Assembly (NCBI GenBank): GCA_024104275.1
Contig: JAGGHK010000003.1
Span: forward strand, 62,001-126,000
DNA length: 64,000 nucleotides
Origin: Bifidobacterium sp.
Lineage (GTDB): Bacteria; Actinomycetota; Actinomycetes; Actinomycetales; Bifidobacteriaceae
Reading direction: 5' to 3'
Each line of letters begins with the position of its first letter. Within the stretch, counting starts at the first letter, position 1. Of this stretch, positions 49,914 to 58,560 are shown piece after piece. The position numbers were made by a program, and so were the translations under genes. The notes beneath the pieces were generated by a model. The model saw only the letters and a program-made list of their open reading frames with translations, was not told the DNA's origin and ran no database searches.

Positions 49914-50111
49914 CGAACCAGACCGCTACAAGACACAGCTAAGCTAAACCAGCACTTTCAATCCATAATCCACAAGCCGTTAACAACCAAGTTCTGCAGA
50001 AAAGCGGTAATTATCGAAGTATCTGGCACAACCTTGCGAACGAGGCCAAAGCATTCCAGCAACTCCTGCGGCTTTTCTTGGTAAATCTTCTGACTGGTTG
50101 CCAACCTGATA
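49914..50111. other. Gene-free gap upstream of the ATPase gene
   Basis: No gene seen. It probably held the lost 5' part of the BspA-like gene. The promoter of the ATPase gene should lie near 50060-50130. Confidence 0.4.
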
Positions 50112-50160
50112 CGCAAATAGTAGAATCATACTTTAGTAAATTGCGATTCTACTATTTGCG
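50112..50160 (+). promoter_or_regulatory. Inverted repeat overlapping the ATPase ribosome site
   Basis: CGCAAATAGTAGAATC and GATTCTACTATTTGCG are perfect 16-base arms around 17 bases. The right arm runs into GCGGAGG, the ribosome site of the ATPase gene at 50172. As RNA the hairpin would partly bury that site; as DNA it could be an operator. Confidence 0.8.
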
Positions 50161-50171
50161 GAGGCATAGTC

Positions 50172-51596
50172 ATGTTCGTTGGACGCGAGAAGGAACTTTC
50201 GTTGCTGCAGCGCCGCTGGGACTCCGGCCGATTCGAATGCGTAGTCATTTATGGGCGTAGGCGCATGGGCAAGACCACGCTTATCAACCACTTTTTGAAG
50301 GGCCGTCCAGCCATTTTCTTCTCGGCCATCGAGTCGAGCGAATCAAAAAACCTCGAAACGTTCAGCCGCAGCATAGCCTTGTTTGAAAACGGCCCGTCCG
50401 CGATAGATACAGCGCCTGTCCACCGTAATCTGGCCGATGCCGTGGAAGCGGTGTTCCAATTGGCCCGGCGACGCAGAATTGCCCTGGTCATCGACGAATA
50501 CCCCTATCTCGCCCGAGCCGACCATTCGGCCAATTCCGTCCTGCAGCACGCCATCGACCGGCACAAGGACGACAGCCAGCTCATGCTCATCCTGTGCGGC
50601 TCGTCAATGTCGTTCATGGAACGGCAAGTGCTTGGCTACGAAAGCCCGCTTTACGGAAGGAGAACGGCACAAATCAAGGTGGAGCCCTTTGGCTATGAGG
50701 ACGCTCGGAAGTTTCTGCCAAAATACGGGAACGAGGATGCGGCGGTCGCCTACGGGCTGACCGGCGGGGTGCCGCAGTACCTCCTGCAGTTCGACGACAC
50801 GATGGGCCTTGAGGACAATATCCGTCTGAATATGCTTGATCCAGGCTGCTACCTGTTCGAGGAGCCGGACAACCTGCTCAAGCAGGAACTGCGCAACCCC
50901 GCCGAATACAACGCCATCATCCAGGCCGTGGCCACCGGGGCGTCGCGGCTCAATACCATTGCGACCGCATGCCACATGGAGACCTCATCGTGCTCGACCT
51001 ACCTGCGCAATCTTGTCGACCTCGGCATTATGCGCAAGGAGACCCCGTTCGGCCAGAAAACGAGCCGAAAGACGATTTATCGCATCGAAGACTCGTTCTT
51101 CCATTTCTGGTATCGCTTCGTGCTCTCCAACATGTCGCTGATCCAATCCGGCCACGTCGATCTCGCCGCCACGCGCGTGATGGGAGGCATCAGCGACTTC
51201 ATGGGACCAGTGTTCGAGAGCATCTGCAAGCAGTGGCTTTGGGCAAACAACGGCACGGACAAGCTGCCTTTCCTTCTGATCGATGCCGGCAGATGGTGGG
51301 GCGCCGATCCCAGCACACGCCAGCAGGAGGAAATTGATATCGTCGCGACCGGGGACGATCCGCGCGACATGCTGTTCTGCGAATGTAAATGGCGTAGCGT
51401 GCCCAGCAACACAAAAGAGCTGGAGACGCTGAAACATCGCGCCACACTGCTGCATCCTGAGCACAGCCGCTACATGCTTTTCTCCAAGAACGGGTTCGAC
51501 AAGCCCCTGCAACTGGAAGCGCGAAACGACCCCGACGCTACGCTGGTTGCCTTTGCAGACATGGGGCGAACAGGGGGTGAACGTCATGAGAGTTAG
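50172..51596 (+). CDS. ATP-binding protein, ATPase_2/DUF234 family
   Basis: A 474-residue STAND-like ATPase of a family common in bacteria and archaea. Walker A is IYGRRRMGKTTL near residue 27 and Walker B is ALVIDEYPYLAR near 111; GSSMSFME is the sensor. A winged-helix part follows (about 250-310). The C-terminal DUF234 region carries a PD-(D/E)XK nuclease-like pattern, EIDIVATGDD then FCECKWR. Members are often single accessory genes of unknown role, with defence or regulatory functions suggested. ATG 50172 follows GGAGG. Its neighbours are a decayed surface gene and a DUF5692 gene. Confidence 0.88.
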   Translation: MFVGREKELSLLQRRWDSGRFECVVIYGRRRMGKTTLINHFLKGRPAIFFSAIESSESKNLETFSRSIALFENGPSAIDTAPVHRNLADAVEAVFQLARRRRIALVIDEYPYLARADHSANSVLQHAIDRHKDDSQLMLILCGSSMSFMERQVLGYESPLYGRRTAQIKVEPFGYEDARKFLPKYGNEDAAVAYGLTGGVPQYLLQFDDTMGLEDNIRLNMLDPGCYLFEEPDNLLKQELRNPAEYNAIIQAVATGASRLNTIATACHMETSSCSTYLRNLVDLGIMRKETPFGQKTSRKTIYRIEDSFFHFWYRFVLSNMSLIQSGHVDLAATRVMGGISDFMGPVFESICKQWLWANNGTDKLPFLLIDAGRWWGADPSTRQQEEIDIVATGDDPRDMLFCECKWRSVPSNTKELETLKHRATLLHPEHSRYMLFSKNGFDKPLQLEARNDPDATLVAFADMGRTGGERHES

Positions 51597-51630
51597 CGGC
51601 GGAGATGCCACTCAGTTTGCTTCGATAAAG

Positions 51631-51667
51631 TAAGATGCTTACGAGTATCACACTCGTAAGCATCTTA
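51631..51667 (+). terminator. Hairpin after the ATPase gene
   Basis: Perfect 16-base arms, TAAGATGCTTACGAGT and its complement, with a 5-base loop, 34 bases past the stop. A weak TAAG tail follows. The rest of 51597-51835 holds no gene. Confidence 0.7.
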
Positions 51668-51835
51668 TAAGTAAGCAGACTCCAAAACCACATATTCTGG
51701 CCTATACCATCAAACGGAGCCTACTGCTTTGACGGCTAAGCTTAGCCCGGCTGTGATGTGAGCAACTGGGCAGCGTAGTATCCACTACCCTCCCATGTAA
51801 GCTCAGGACTTCATAGTCTTGACGGCCAGCTTGCC

Positions 51836-52840
51836 CTAAGCGTTGGCGGAGACGGCGGGCTGCTCGGCACGGGCCATGGCCTGGTCGAAGTCGCGCGTGC
51901 CCTTGAAGACCTCGTGCATCCAAGGATTGATGCCCTGCTTCTTCGCCCTGTAGAGAATGTAGGCGAGCGCGAAAACATTGGCGGCCAAAGCGATGATGGA
52001 GACCGTCAGGTTGACGTTGTAGTTGTTGACCGATTGCACGGCGAAACGGGAGTGCTTGGAGTCGAGGAAGAGCGGGAAGACCTGGGCGAACATGCACCAC
52101 ATGGCCAGCGTGGCCGCCCTGTTCTGGATCCAGCCGCCCTTGTTCCACAGGAAGTTGGCGAAGGTCGGGGCAAGCAGCAGCGCCAGGCCGCAGTACCAGG
52201 CGTGCGTGGGCAGGCAGTTGTAGGTGTAGCAGAAGTTCCACAGATCGTAGGCCACGATGAAGACCCAGGTCATGTCGGGCCAGAGCATGTCCTGCTTGCC
52301 TTTGGAAGCGTAGATGCCGAACCAGCCGGTCATGCAGAAGATGTTGATGAGGCCGGCCACGCCGTTGAAGATATTGAACCAGCCGCCCATCAGCGTCACG
52401 CCTTCGCTGGAGACGAAGGTGGTGCCCCAGCCGCGGAACGCCGACTCGAAATCGGAGGCGACGGCGATCAGGATGTTGATGGCGACGATGATGAAGGGGA
52501 AGCACTTGAACCAGTGGACCTTGCCGAGTTTGCCCCAGCCGTACTTCAGAATCATGAAGCCGATGCAACCGGCCGTGGCCGCGTAGAGCTTGGCGTAGTG
52601 GAACCAACCGTTCATTTCCGTATAGGTCGGGTTGTTCACGGCCCAGCTGGCGCCCATGGCCGCACCAACATAGATGGCGATGAAATAGACGGTGAGCGCC
52701 GCGGGGATGCCCACGAAGCACAGGAGACCGCCGACCTTGCTGCGGCGGGAGATCTCATTGGCGACGATGAGCGCGGCGAAAACGAGCACCCATCCCAACC
52801 ACTGATAGAGGGCATTGGCCCCATAGACTTGGAATAACAT
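51836..52840 (-). CDS. DUF5692-type integral membrane protein
   Basis: A 334-residue polytopic protein with about eight or nine membrane segments, starting MLFQVYGANALYQWLGWVLV. Trp, Tyr and Phe are frequent (GWGTTFVSSEGVTLMGGWFN, AYDLWNFCYTYNCLPTHAW). The layout agrees with DUF5692 membrane proteins of bifidobacteria and lactobacilli; function not known. ATG 52840 follows AAGGAAG, which lies inside the last bases of tetR. The pair is thus one operon with regulator first and membrane protein second, which suggests efflux or stress response to a ligand sensed by the TetR protein. Confidence 0.75.
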   Translation of the reverse strand: MLFQVYGANALYQWLGWVLVFAALIVANEISRRSKVGGLLCFVGIPAALTVYFIAIYVGAAMGASWAVNNPTYTEMNGWFHYAKLYAATAGCIGFMILKYGWGKLGKVHWFKCFPFIIVAINILIAVASDFESAFRGWGTTFVSSEGVTLMGGWFNIFNGVAGLINIFCMTGWFGIYASKGKQDMLWPDMTWVFIVAYDLWNFCYTYNCLPTHAWYCGLALLLAPTFANFLWNKGGWIQNRAATLAMWCMFAQVFPLFLDSKHSRFAVQSVNNYNVNLTVSIIALAANVFALAYILYRAKKQGINPWMHEVFKGTRDFDQAMARAEQPAVSANA

Positions 52841-52848
52841 GGTACTTC

Positions 52849-53574
52849 TTACTTCCTTTCCTTTTTGTTTTTACTGCTTTTCGAAATGTCGAGAAGACCG
52901 AGACGCGGACTCGGATGCAGTTGCGTCGGCTGCGAGTTACGGCAATTGCGATAAGGCTCCAGATGGAGGGTCTGCGCGAGTATTTCGGTGATGGTTTCGT
53001 CCGACGTATCGGGATGCTCTCGCAGGATGGCGATCAAACCGGATATCAGCATGACCAAGGTCTCGTGCAGGTGACGCACCGGGAGCTCACCATGCAGCCG
53101 CACGAAATCCTCGGCGGCAGTGCGTTCAATCGAGTCGGCGACGCGCTGCGAGACCTGATCCATGAATCGTATATAAAGCTCGCCGTTGCCGGACCGGACC
53201 AGGCGTTGGCTGAAGGGGCCCTCGTCGTTGATGATATCGCGCATCAGGTGAACGATGTCGTTCATGGCCTTATCGACGTTGCCCGGCTGCCTGGTCTCGT
53301 TCCAAGTGTCGATCCGAGCGACGATCCGATCGACGGCGTCGTCGAGAACCGCCTCACCTATGGCGTCTTTATTGGTGAAATAGTGATAGAACAGCGAGCG
53401 GGTCATGCCGACCTTGTTGGCGATGTCTTTGATGGTGATGTGGGTGAAGCCCTTTTTCAGAATCATTTCCTGTGCGGCGCGCACGATTTGGTTGCGTTTG
53501 CTTTTCGCTTTCTGGGTGCCGGAAGGCAACACGGTACCTATCTGCCTGCTCTCCATTGAAACGGCCTGCATCAT
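52849..53574 (-). CDS. TetR/AcrR-family transcriptional regulator
   Basis: A 241-residue regulator. The N-terminal TetR helix-turn-helix (about 25-70) reads QIVRAAQEMILKKGFTHITI, DIANKVGMTRSLFYHYFTNK. The remaining 170 residues are the ligand-binding, dimerising domain. The tail is Ser/Lys-rich. ATG 53574 follows AAAGGG by 5 bases; the frame extends upstream to 53601 without a better site. It sits directly behind a strong promoter flanked by two TTGACA...TGTCAA palindromes, so it likely represses itself and the downstream DUF5692 gene. Confidence 0.93.
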   Translation of the reverse strand: MMQAVSMESRQIGTVLPSGTQKAKSKRNQIVRAAQEMILKKGFTHITIKDIANKVGMTRSLFYHYFTNKDAIGEAVLDDAVDRIVARIDTWNETRQPGNVDKAMNDIVHLMRDIINDEGPFSQRLVRSGNGELYIRFMDQVSQRVADSIERTAAEDFVRLHGELPVRHLHETLVMLISGLIAILREHPDTSDETITEILAQTLHLEPYRNCRNSQPTQLHPSPRLGLLDISKSSKNKKERK

Positions 53575-53635
53575 TGAAACCCTTTGCTGTAAATCTGGCA
53601 CAAAACTGCGTTCGCCGGCATCTCTACAGATGTCG

Positions 53636-53694
53636 TTGACACATTGTCAATCTTTGTTCTCTCACTATAATGCGAAATTTGACAATATGTCAAA
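53636..53694 (-). promoter_or_regulatory. Promoter with two palindromic operators, tetR-DUF5692
   Basis: On the minus strand TTGACA (53693-53688), a 17-base spacer and TTATAG (53670-53665). Palindrome TTTGACAATATGTCAAA (53678-53694) covers the -35. A second, TTGACACATTGTCAA (53636-53650), lies just past the start site. The shared half site TTGACA/TGTCAA and the positions fit TetR autorepression. Confidence 0.8.
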
Positions 53695-53749
53695 TCATGA
53701 TTTGATGCATAAATAATGAGTGTGGAATCAATGAAACGTCGACATTGAG

Positions 53750-54602
53750 GCAGGCTCAGTACCCGACGTTCCGGGAGCCACCGGCAACGCACTGCCGCTG
53801 ATCACCCTCAACGACGCGCTGGCCGCGCGAAGCCATATCGAGCGGGTGCTTTACGGATTATCGTCTGAACCAGAACCCCTACGACCTGCGCGTCGCGGTA
53901 TGCGGAGACGGGTTCTCTGCCGTCGCGTTCATGGCCGCGCTGATGTATCAGCTTCCGGGACTTGCAAAACAATTCGGCGTACCGTCCGGGCGAATAGAAG
54001 TCCACTGCTTCGCATCGAACCCCAAGCCCCTTTACCGTTTCGACCCGAAGTTCACCGAATGGATCATGGAGGATTTGCGCGGCAGCGGCGTCATTTTCCA
54101 CCCCTCCTCGCGCGTGACGCGAGTGGAACCTGGAACCGTCTTCGTCGGCGACCAGGCTTTCCGCGCCAATACCATCGTCTGGGCGGCGGGGATTCGCGGC
54201 AGCGGGGTCGTTCCAGTCTCCGGCTACGCCCAGAAATTCAACCGTGTCATCGTGCGCGACGACCTGTCGGCGGTCGAGGCCGACGGCGGGTGGCCGCGCG
54301 AATTCGTGATCGGTGACGTCTCCGCCGTTCCGAACCCGCAGACCGGGCGCGTCTACCCCGCCAGCGCCCAGCTCGCCATCCAACAGGCGGATTGCGCCGC
54401 CGCCAATGTCATCTCGCTTTTGAACGGCGGGCGCACGTTCCGTTTCGTCTTTAAGCCTTACGGCACGATTCTGCCGCTCGGACCGCACTCGGGCGTCGCC
54501 CAGCTTGAGGATTCCAACGGCAACTACACCCGACTCAAGGGCGCCAAGGTTCGGTTGCTCATCAGCAGGATGAACAAATATTTCAGGGATTCCATCGTCT
54601 AA
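53750..54602 (+). pseudogene. Truncated, frameshifted type II NADH dehydrogenase
   Basis: The C-terminal two-thirds of an Ndh-like flavoprotein. Frame one (about 53735-53855) reads VPDVPGATGNALPLITLND then ALAARSHIERVLYG. The next part, DYRLNQNPYDLRVAVCGDGF, is in another frame from about 53853, so one shift has occurred. The rest (IEVHCFASNPKPLYRFDPKF, ANTIVWAAGIRGSGV, REFVIGDVSAVPNP, YPASAQLAIQQADCAAANV) is intact to 54602. The N-terminal FAD-binding GxGxxG part is missing, so activity is unlikely. No promoter was seen. Confidence 0.85.
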
Positions 54603-54795
54603 GCGCCTAATCGCCTGATCGTCTAAGCATCTAACCGGCCATCGGCTTAGCGACACCAGCATTTAAGGCCACCGGCTATTCGAGGTATTCCCCATTTCGG
54701 CGAGGCTTCAGATTTTGCCGTTCTTGCTGACGTTTTCGGGTTTCCTGAAGTTCCGCAAATATCGGAGGTTTCGGGCTTCCACTATCCTTCGGGAC

Positions 54796-55641
54796 TCATT
54801 CGACGATAACCGGGACCTTCTCGCTTTTCACGTCCGGATGGTCTTTGAGGCTCAGCTGGGCCAGATAGGTGCCACGCTCGACGCGCGGAAGCTGATCGTC
54901 GGGAACGCAGGTGGAGCCGGTGCTGTCGGTGGGCCAGGTGATTTTCTGCACGTCCTTATCGCCCTTGGCCAGCAAGAGATTGCGCGGATCGGCCGGGCAA
55001 ACGCCGGAACTCCAGACGGTGTCACCGGAACCGCCGGCGCCGCCGGAAGTCGCGTTGTCGCCCGCACTGGTGTCGGAACCGGAAGACGAACCCGACTTTG
55101 ACTTCGTGCCGGAACCAGATTTCGACGCAGAGCCTTGGCCGGAAGATGAACCGGAACCGGAAGCGGAAGCGTTGCCTGTAGCCGAGAAAATCGTAAGAAT
55201 ACGCGAGGCGTTCGAGGCGTCGACCAGGCAGGAATCGTCACCTTCATAGCGAATGGTCGCCTTGAAGTCCAACGAACCGCCGACCTCGATGCTTTGTGAG
55301 GCGGGGTTCAGTTCCAGCTTGATATCCTTGGCGCCGCATTTTTTGACGCTGCTTCGGTTGGCGGAATTGCTATTCTGATTATTTTTATTATTATCAGATT
55401 TTTTGGCCGCCGGGGCCTTTTTACGATTGCTTGAAGCAGACGAGCTCGAGGCCGACGCCCCGCCATGACCCCGATACGTCGCGAAAACGCTGGTCGCGAG
55501 CGCATAGATACCGAACCCGATCAGCGCCAGAAGCGCCAACGCGACCACGCCCACGACGATGCGTCGGCGCAGGTAAACGCGCTGCATCTCCTTGCTGGGT
55601 TGGCGCTTGTCCCGGCGCTTCTGCGGTTGCTGAGAGGTCAT
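54796..55641 (-). CDS. Membrane-anchored protein with Ser/Gly-rich linker, unknown function
   Basis: A 281-residue protein. A basic N-terminus (QKRRDKRQPSKEMQRVYLRR) precedes one membrane helix (about 29-52). The rest is outside: a Ser/Ala/Lys/Asn-rich stalk, a beta domain with KLELNPASQSIEVGGSLDF, a Ser/Gly-rich linker of about 55 residues, and a second half with STCVPDDQLPRVERGTYLAQ. Four external Cys residues could form two disulphides. The layout looks like an Ig-like cell-envelope protein; not assigned to a family. ATG 55641 follows GGGGAGCT. Confidence 0.8.
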   Translation of the reverse strand: MTSQQPQKRRDKRQPSKEMQRVYLRRRIVVGVVALALLALIGFGIYALATSVFATYRGHGGASASSSSASSNRKKAPAAKKSDNNKNNQNSNSANRSSVKKCGAKDIKLELNPASQSIEVGGSLDFKATIRYEGDDSCLVDASNASRILTIFSATGNASASGSGSSSGQGSASKSGSGTKSKSGSSSGSDTSAGDNATSGGAGGSGDTVWSSGVCPADPRNLLLAKGDKDVQKITWPTDSTGSTCVPDDQLPRVERGTYLAQLSLKDHPDVKSEKVPVIVE

Positions 55642-55728
55642 AGCTCCCCAGTGTAAACGACCTTGCTGAATTTGACGGCATTCCGATGGCTTCCCAAACC
55701 GATCATCAATTGCAATGCACATGTGGTT

Positions 55729-55770
55729 CTGCTGGTTTTCGGACATATACTGCTGGTTTTCGGACATATT
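55729..55770. repeat. Two tandem 21-base repeats upstream of the envelope gene
   Basis: CTGCTGGTTTTCGGACATAT followed by A or T, twice in a row. They lie 90-130 bases before the start at 55641 and could be direct-repeat operators. No gene in 55642-55916. Confidence 0.8.
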
Positions 55771-55916
55771 GGAGCATCAAAACATACGTTTTCTTGCACT
55801 ATTGTCTTATTAGCAGCAGGATATGTACGCTATCTGGCACAACCAAACGGCCAAGCATATTGGCCAGATCAAGCTAGCCCGACCTACTTTTTGCCCCACT
55901 CTCTCCGTCATCGGAT

Positions 55917-56960
55917 TCAGACCGGCAGACGCAGGGAGCCGTCCGGCATGATTTCTATCAGACCATCCTCATCGAGACTGGCGATGCAGGCGTCCAGCTG
56001 GACGTGGTCGTCCCAGAGCTTTTCGACGTCGGGACGAGGCAAAGAAAGCCCTTTCTCGGAAAACTTTTCTGCCGCCGAATCCGCGACCTTCTTGTTTTCC
56101 GGCATAGGAGCGGTATTCGAAGTGTTTTTCGGCGACGTGACCTTACCGGTGGTGTCGGAATTTGCGAGCGCGCGCAAGGCGTTGAGGACGATGCCACGCA
56201 CCTGCCGGTTCGTGCCTTTGAAACTCTGGCGTGGACGCGTGCGCTTCTCGCCCATGTGCGGACAACCAGCGGCGTAGAAACGGCTGTGTGAGGCCCATGG
56301 ATCCTCGTCGATCTTCGGGTTCTTGGCGGTGCAGACCACCGCACCCAGCTCGATCAGCGCCTCGTTCCAAATCACGCTTTCCTTGGGGTTGCGCGGCAGC
56401 ACGGCATTCGCAAGCTTCCGTTCTTCGGGCTTGGTGGCGCCGCCGAAGGATTCCTCTCCTTTGAAGGTGCGCCAAAGCACGCGGCGGACGTTGGTGTCGA
56501 GGACGGCGATGCGCTCGCCGAACGCGAAGCTCATCACGGCGCTGGCCGTGTAGTCGCCGATGCCGGGAAGCGCGACCAACTCGTCGTAGGTGCGCGGCAG
56601 TTCATTGTCATATTGCTCCGCGACCACTTTCGCGCATTCCTGAAGCCGCAGCGCTCGCCGCGGATAGCCCAGCCTGCCCCACGCGGTGATGACCTCCGCA
56701 GAACTCGCCGCCGCCAAGTTCGCCGCATCCGGCCACATCGCCATCCAATCGGTCCAGTACGGCACCACCCGGCTCATCTGCGTCTGCTGGCTCATCACCT
56801 CGGAGACGAGGATGCCCCATGGCGTGGCCCGCCCGAAACGCCATGGCAGGTCTCGCGCGTTCGCATCCCACCACTCGAACAGGTCGGTTTTCATCGTTTC
56901 AAGACGGGCGGCAGAGAACCCCTCCACCACCTCACGCATGCCGTTTTCGACCTTCGTCAT
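55917..56960 (-). CDS. mutY: A/G-specific adenine glycosylase lacking most Fe-S cysteines
   Basis: A 347-residue MutY, which removes adenine opposite 8-oxoguanine. The catalytic Glu lies in WGILVSEVMSQQTQMSRVVP near residue 50, the helix-hairpin-helix is LPGIGDYTASAV near 130, and the catalytic Asp is in AVLDTNVRRVLWR. The [4Fe-4S] motif C-x6-C-x2-C-x5-C should follow at 210, 217, 220, 226; only Cys 210 remains, the others being Ile, Asp and Ser. ATG 56960 lies 8 bases after AGGAGG. The C-terminal domain that reads 8-oxoG is shortened and low in complexity, then ends LIEIMPDGSLRLPV. Confidence 0.92.
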   Translation of the reverse strand: MTKVENGMREVVEGFSAARLETMKTDLFEWWDANARDLPWRFGRATPWGILVSEVMSQQTQMSRVVPYWTDWMAMWPDAANLAAASSAEVITAWGRLGYPRRALRLQECAKVVAEQYDNELPRTYDELVALPGIGDYTASAVMSFAFGERIAVLDTNVRRVLWRTFKGEESFGGATKPEERKLANAVLPRNPKESVIWNEALIELGAVVCTAKNPKIDEDPWASHSRFYAAGCPHMGEKRTRPRQSFKGTNRQVRGIVLNALRALANSDTTGKVTSPKNTSNTAPMPENKKVADSAAEKFSEKGLSLPRPDVEKLWDDHVQLDACIASLDEDGLIEIMPDGSLRLPV

Positions 56961-57082
56961 ACCGATATCCTCCTGAGCCATCCGTCCATTTTGCCCGGAC
57001 ATCACTACAGAATCACCCATGGCACACGTCGACACGCAGCCACGCCGGCATCAGGCAAACAAAACATGGGCCGCGAAACGAT

Positions 57083-57147
57083 AACGAACGACAATGGATA
57101 CGACGTTCGTTACAATACAACATATTGATGTGAAGTAGCTCACATCA
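57083..57147 (+). promoter_or_regulatory. fucO promoter with two palindromes
   Basis: A -10 TACAAT (57111-57116) with a partial -35 ACGACA 17 bases before it. AACGAACG / CGTTCGTT (57083-57090, 57104-57111) spans from the -35 to the -10. A second palindrome at 57126-57147 contains TGTGA-N6-TCACA, the exact CRP/FNR-type consensus, between the start site and the gene. The layout suggests control by at least one regulator. Confidence 0.65.
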
Positions 57148-57170
57148 TGGTTTCCAATAAGGAGAACGCA

Positions 57171-58328
57171 ATGGTGTATCGGATGATTTTTAATCAAGAA
57201 GCTTATTTCGGTCGTGGAGCGATCAAGGAAATTCCGGGCGTAGCCAAGGCTCACGGTTTCACCAAGGGATTCATCGTCACGGATCCTGTGCTGTTGCAAA
57301 CCGGTACGGTCCAGAAGGTGACCGACGTGCTCGATGCCGCCAACATGCCATATGAAATATTCGACAACGTCAAGCCCAACCCTCCCGTCGAATGCATCCA
57401 GGACGGTGTCGAGAAGTTCAAGAACGCAGGAGCGGACTTCCTGATCGGCTTAGGCGGCGGTTCCCCACAGGACACTTGCAAGGGCATTGGCATCATCGCC
57501 GCCAATCCGGAGTTTGCGGACGTGCTCTCTTTGGAAGGCACAGCGGACACCAAGAACCCGTCCGTCCCGATTTTCGGTGTCCCCACGACCGCAGGCACAG
57601 CTTCCGAGACGACCATCAACTACGTGGTGACGGACACAGCCAAGAAGCGCAAGTTCGTGGCCGTTGACCCGCACGACATGCCGCTTGTGGCATTTGTGGA
57701 TCCGGACCTGACCGATTCCATGCCCCGTAGTCTCAAGGTCGCCACCGGTCTGGATGCGTTGACCCACGCCATCGAAGGTTTCGTGACCCCTGGCGCTTGG
57801 GAGTTGTCCGATTGCCTCTCACTGCAGACGATCCGCATGATTGCGGCCAACCTCGCCAAGTCCGCCGATGGCGACGTCAAGGCCGGAGAAGAGATGGCCT
57901 ACGCCTCCTACATCACCGGCATGGCGTATTCCAACGTCGGCCTCGGTCTCGTGCACGGCATGGCCCACGCCCTCGGCGGCCTGCTCGGCGTCGCGCACGG
58001 CGTGGCGAACGGCATCCTGCTCGCGCCTGTGATGGAATACAACAAGGACTACACCGGCGAGAAGTACCGTGCCATCGCCCACGCCTTCGGCGACCAGGAT
58101 TCCTACAACCCCGACCGTTCCATCGACGAAGTGCGCGAAGAGGCCGTGCAGAAAATCCATCAGCTCACCGTCGACCTCGGCAACCCGACCACGATCAGCG
58201 AGGTCGGCGCCAAGGAAAGCGACATCGACGGGCTGACCGACAACGCGTTCAAGGACGTCTGCACCGGCGGCAACCCACGCAAGCCCACCAAGGAAGACAT
58301 TCACACTATCTATGAGAGCCTGATGTAA
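57171..58328 (+). CDS. fucO: Iron-dependent lactaldehyde reductase (1,2-propanediol oxidoreductase)
   Basis: A 385-residue group III alcohol dehydrogenase, very like E. coli FucO in length and sequence. FucO reduces L-lactaldehyde from fucose or rhamnose breakdown to 1,2-propanediol. The NAD loop is LIGLGGGSPQDTCKG near residue 90. Iron ligands are Asp in ATGLDALTHAIEGF (Asp about 196, His about 200), His in GLVHGMAHALGG near 263 and His in VAHGVANGILL near 277. CTGGNPRKPT near the end is a FucO-type C-terminus. ATG 57171 follows AAGGAGAACGCA. It stands alone with its own promoter and terminator. Confidence 0.93.
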   Translation: MVYRMIFNQEAYFGRGAIKEIPGVAKAHGFTKGFIVTDPVLLQTGTVQKVTDVLDAANMPYEIFDNVKPNPPVECIQDGVEKFKNAGADFLIGLGGGSPQDTCKGIGIIAANPEFADVLSLEGTADTKNPSVPIFGVPTTAGTASETTINYVVTDTAKKRKFVAVDPHDMPLVAFVDPDLTDSMPRSLKVATGLDALTHAIEGFVTPGAWELSDCLSLQTIRMIAANLAKSADGDVKAGEEMAYASYITGMAYSNVGLGLVHGMAHALGGLLGVAHGVANGILLAPVMEYNKDYTGEKYRAIAHAFGDQDSYNPDRSIDEVREEAVQKIHQLTVDLGNPTTISEVGAKESDIDGLTDNAFKDVCTGGNPRKPTKEDIHTIYESLM

Positions 58329-58397
58329 AGAACCCATTGATAGCAATGCATTCCGTCTGCGTGAAAAAATGAAACGCGCGAAATCGGCTATTGCATT

Positions 58398-58426
58398 AAA
58401 GCCCGTCGACAACCTCGGCGGGCTTT
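58398..58426 (+). terminator. Terminator after fucO
   Basis: AAAGCCCG and CGGGCTTT pair, followed by TTGC on the plus strand. It lies 70 bases past the stop. Confidence 0.8.
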
Positions 58427-58560
58427 TGCTATGTCCGGATTACCTTTTGTGCTAAACGCGTCGCTGAGAAGTCAAAACGTCGCGTTTAACGCATATCCAT
58501 CTTGAAGAAAACAATAGGCGGGTATGAATCGGTGTCGCTTCGCGGGGATAGTTTTGAACC

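Noticed and set aside
51702-52721. 339-codon minus-strand frame rich in His/Arg/Leu
   Set aside because: Overlaps the DUF5692 gene in another frame; the DUF5692 frame has membrane segments and a ribosome site.
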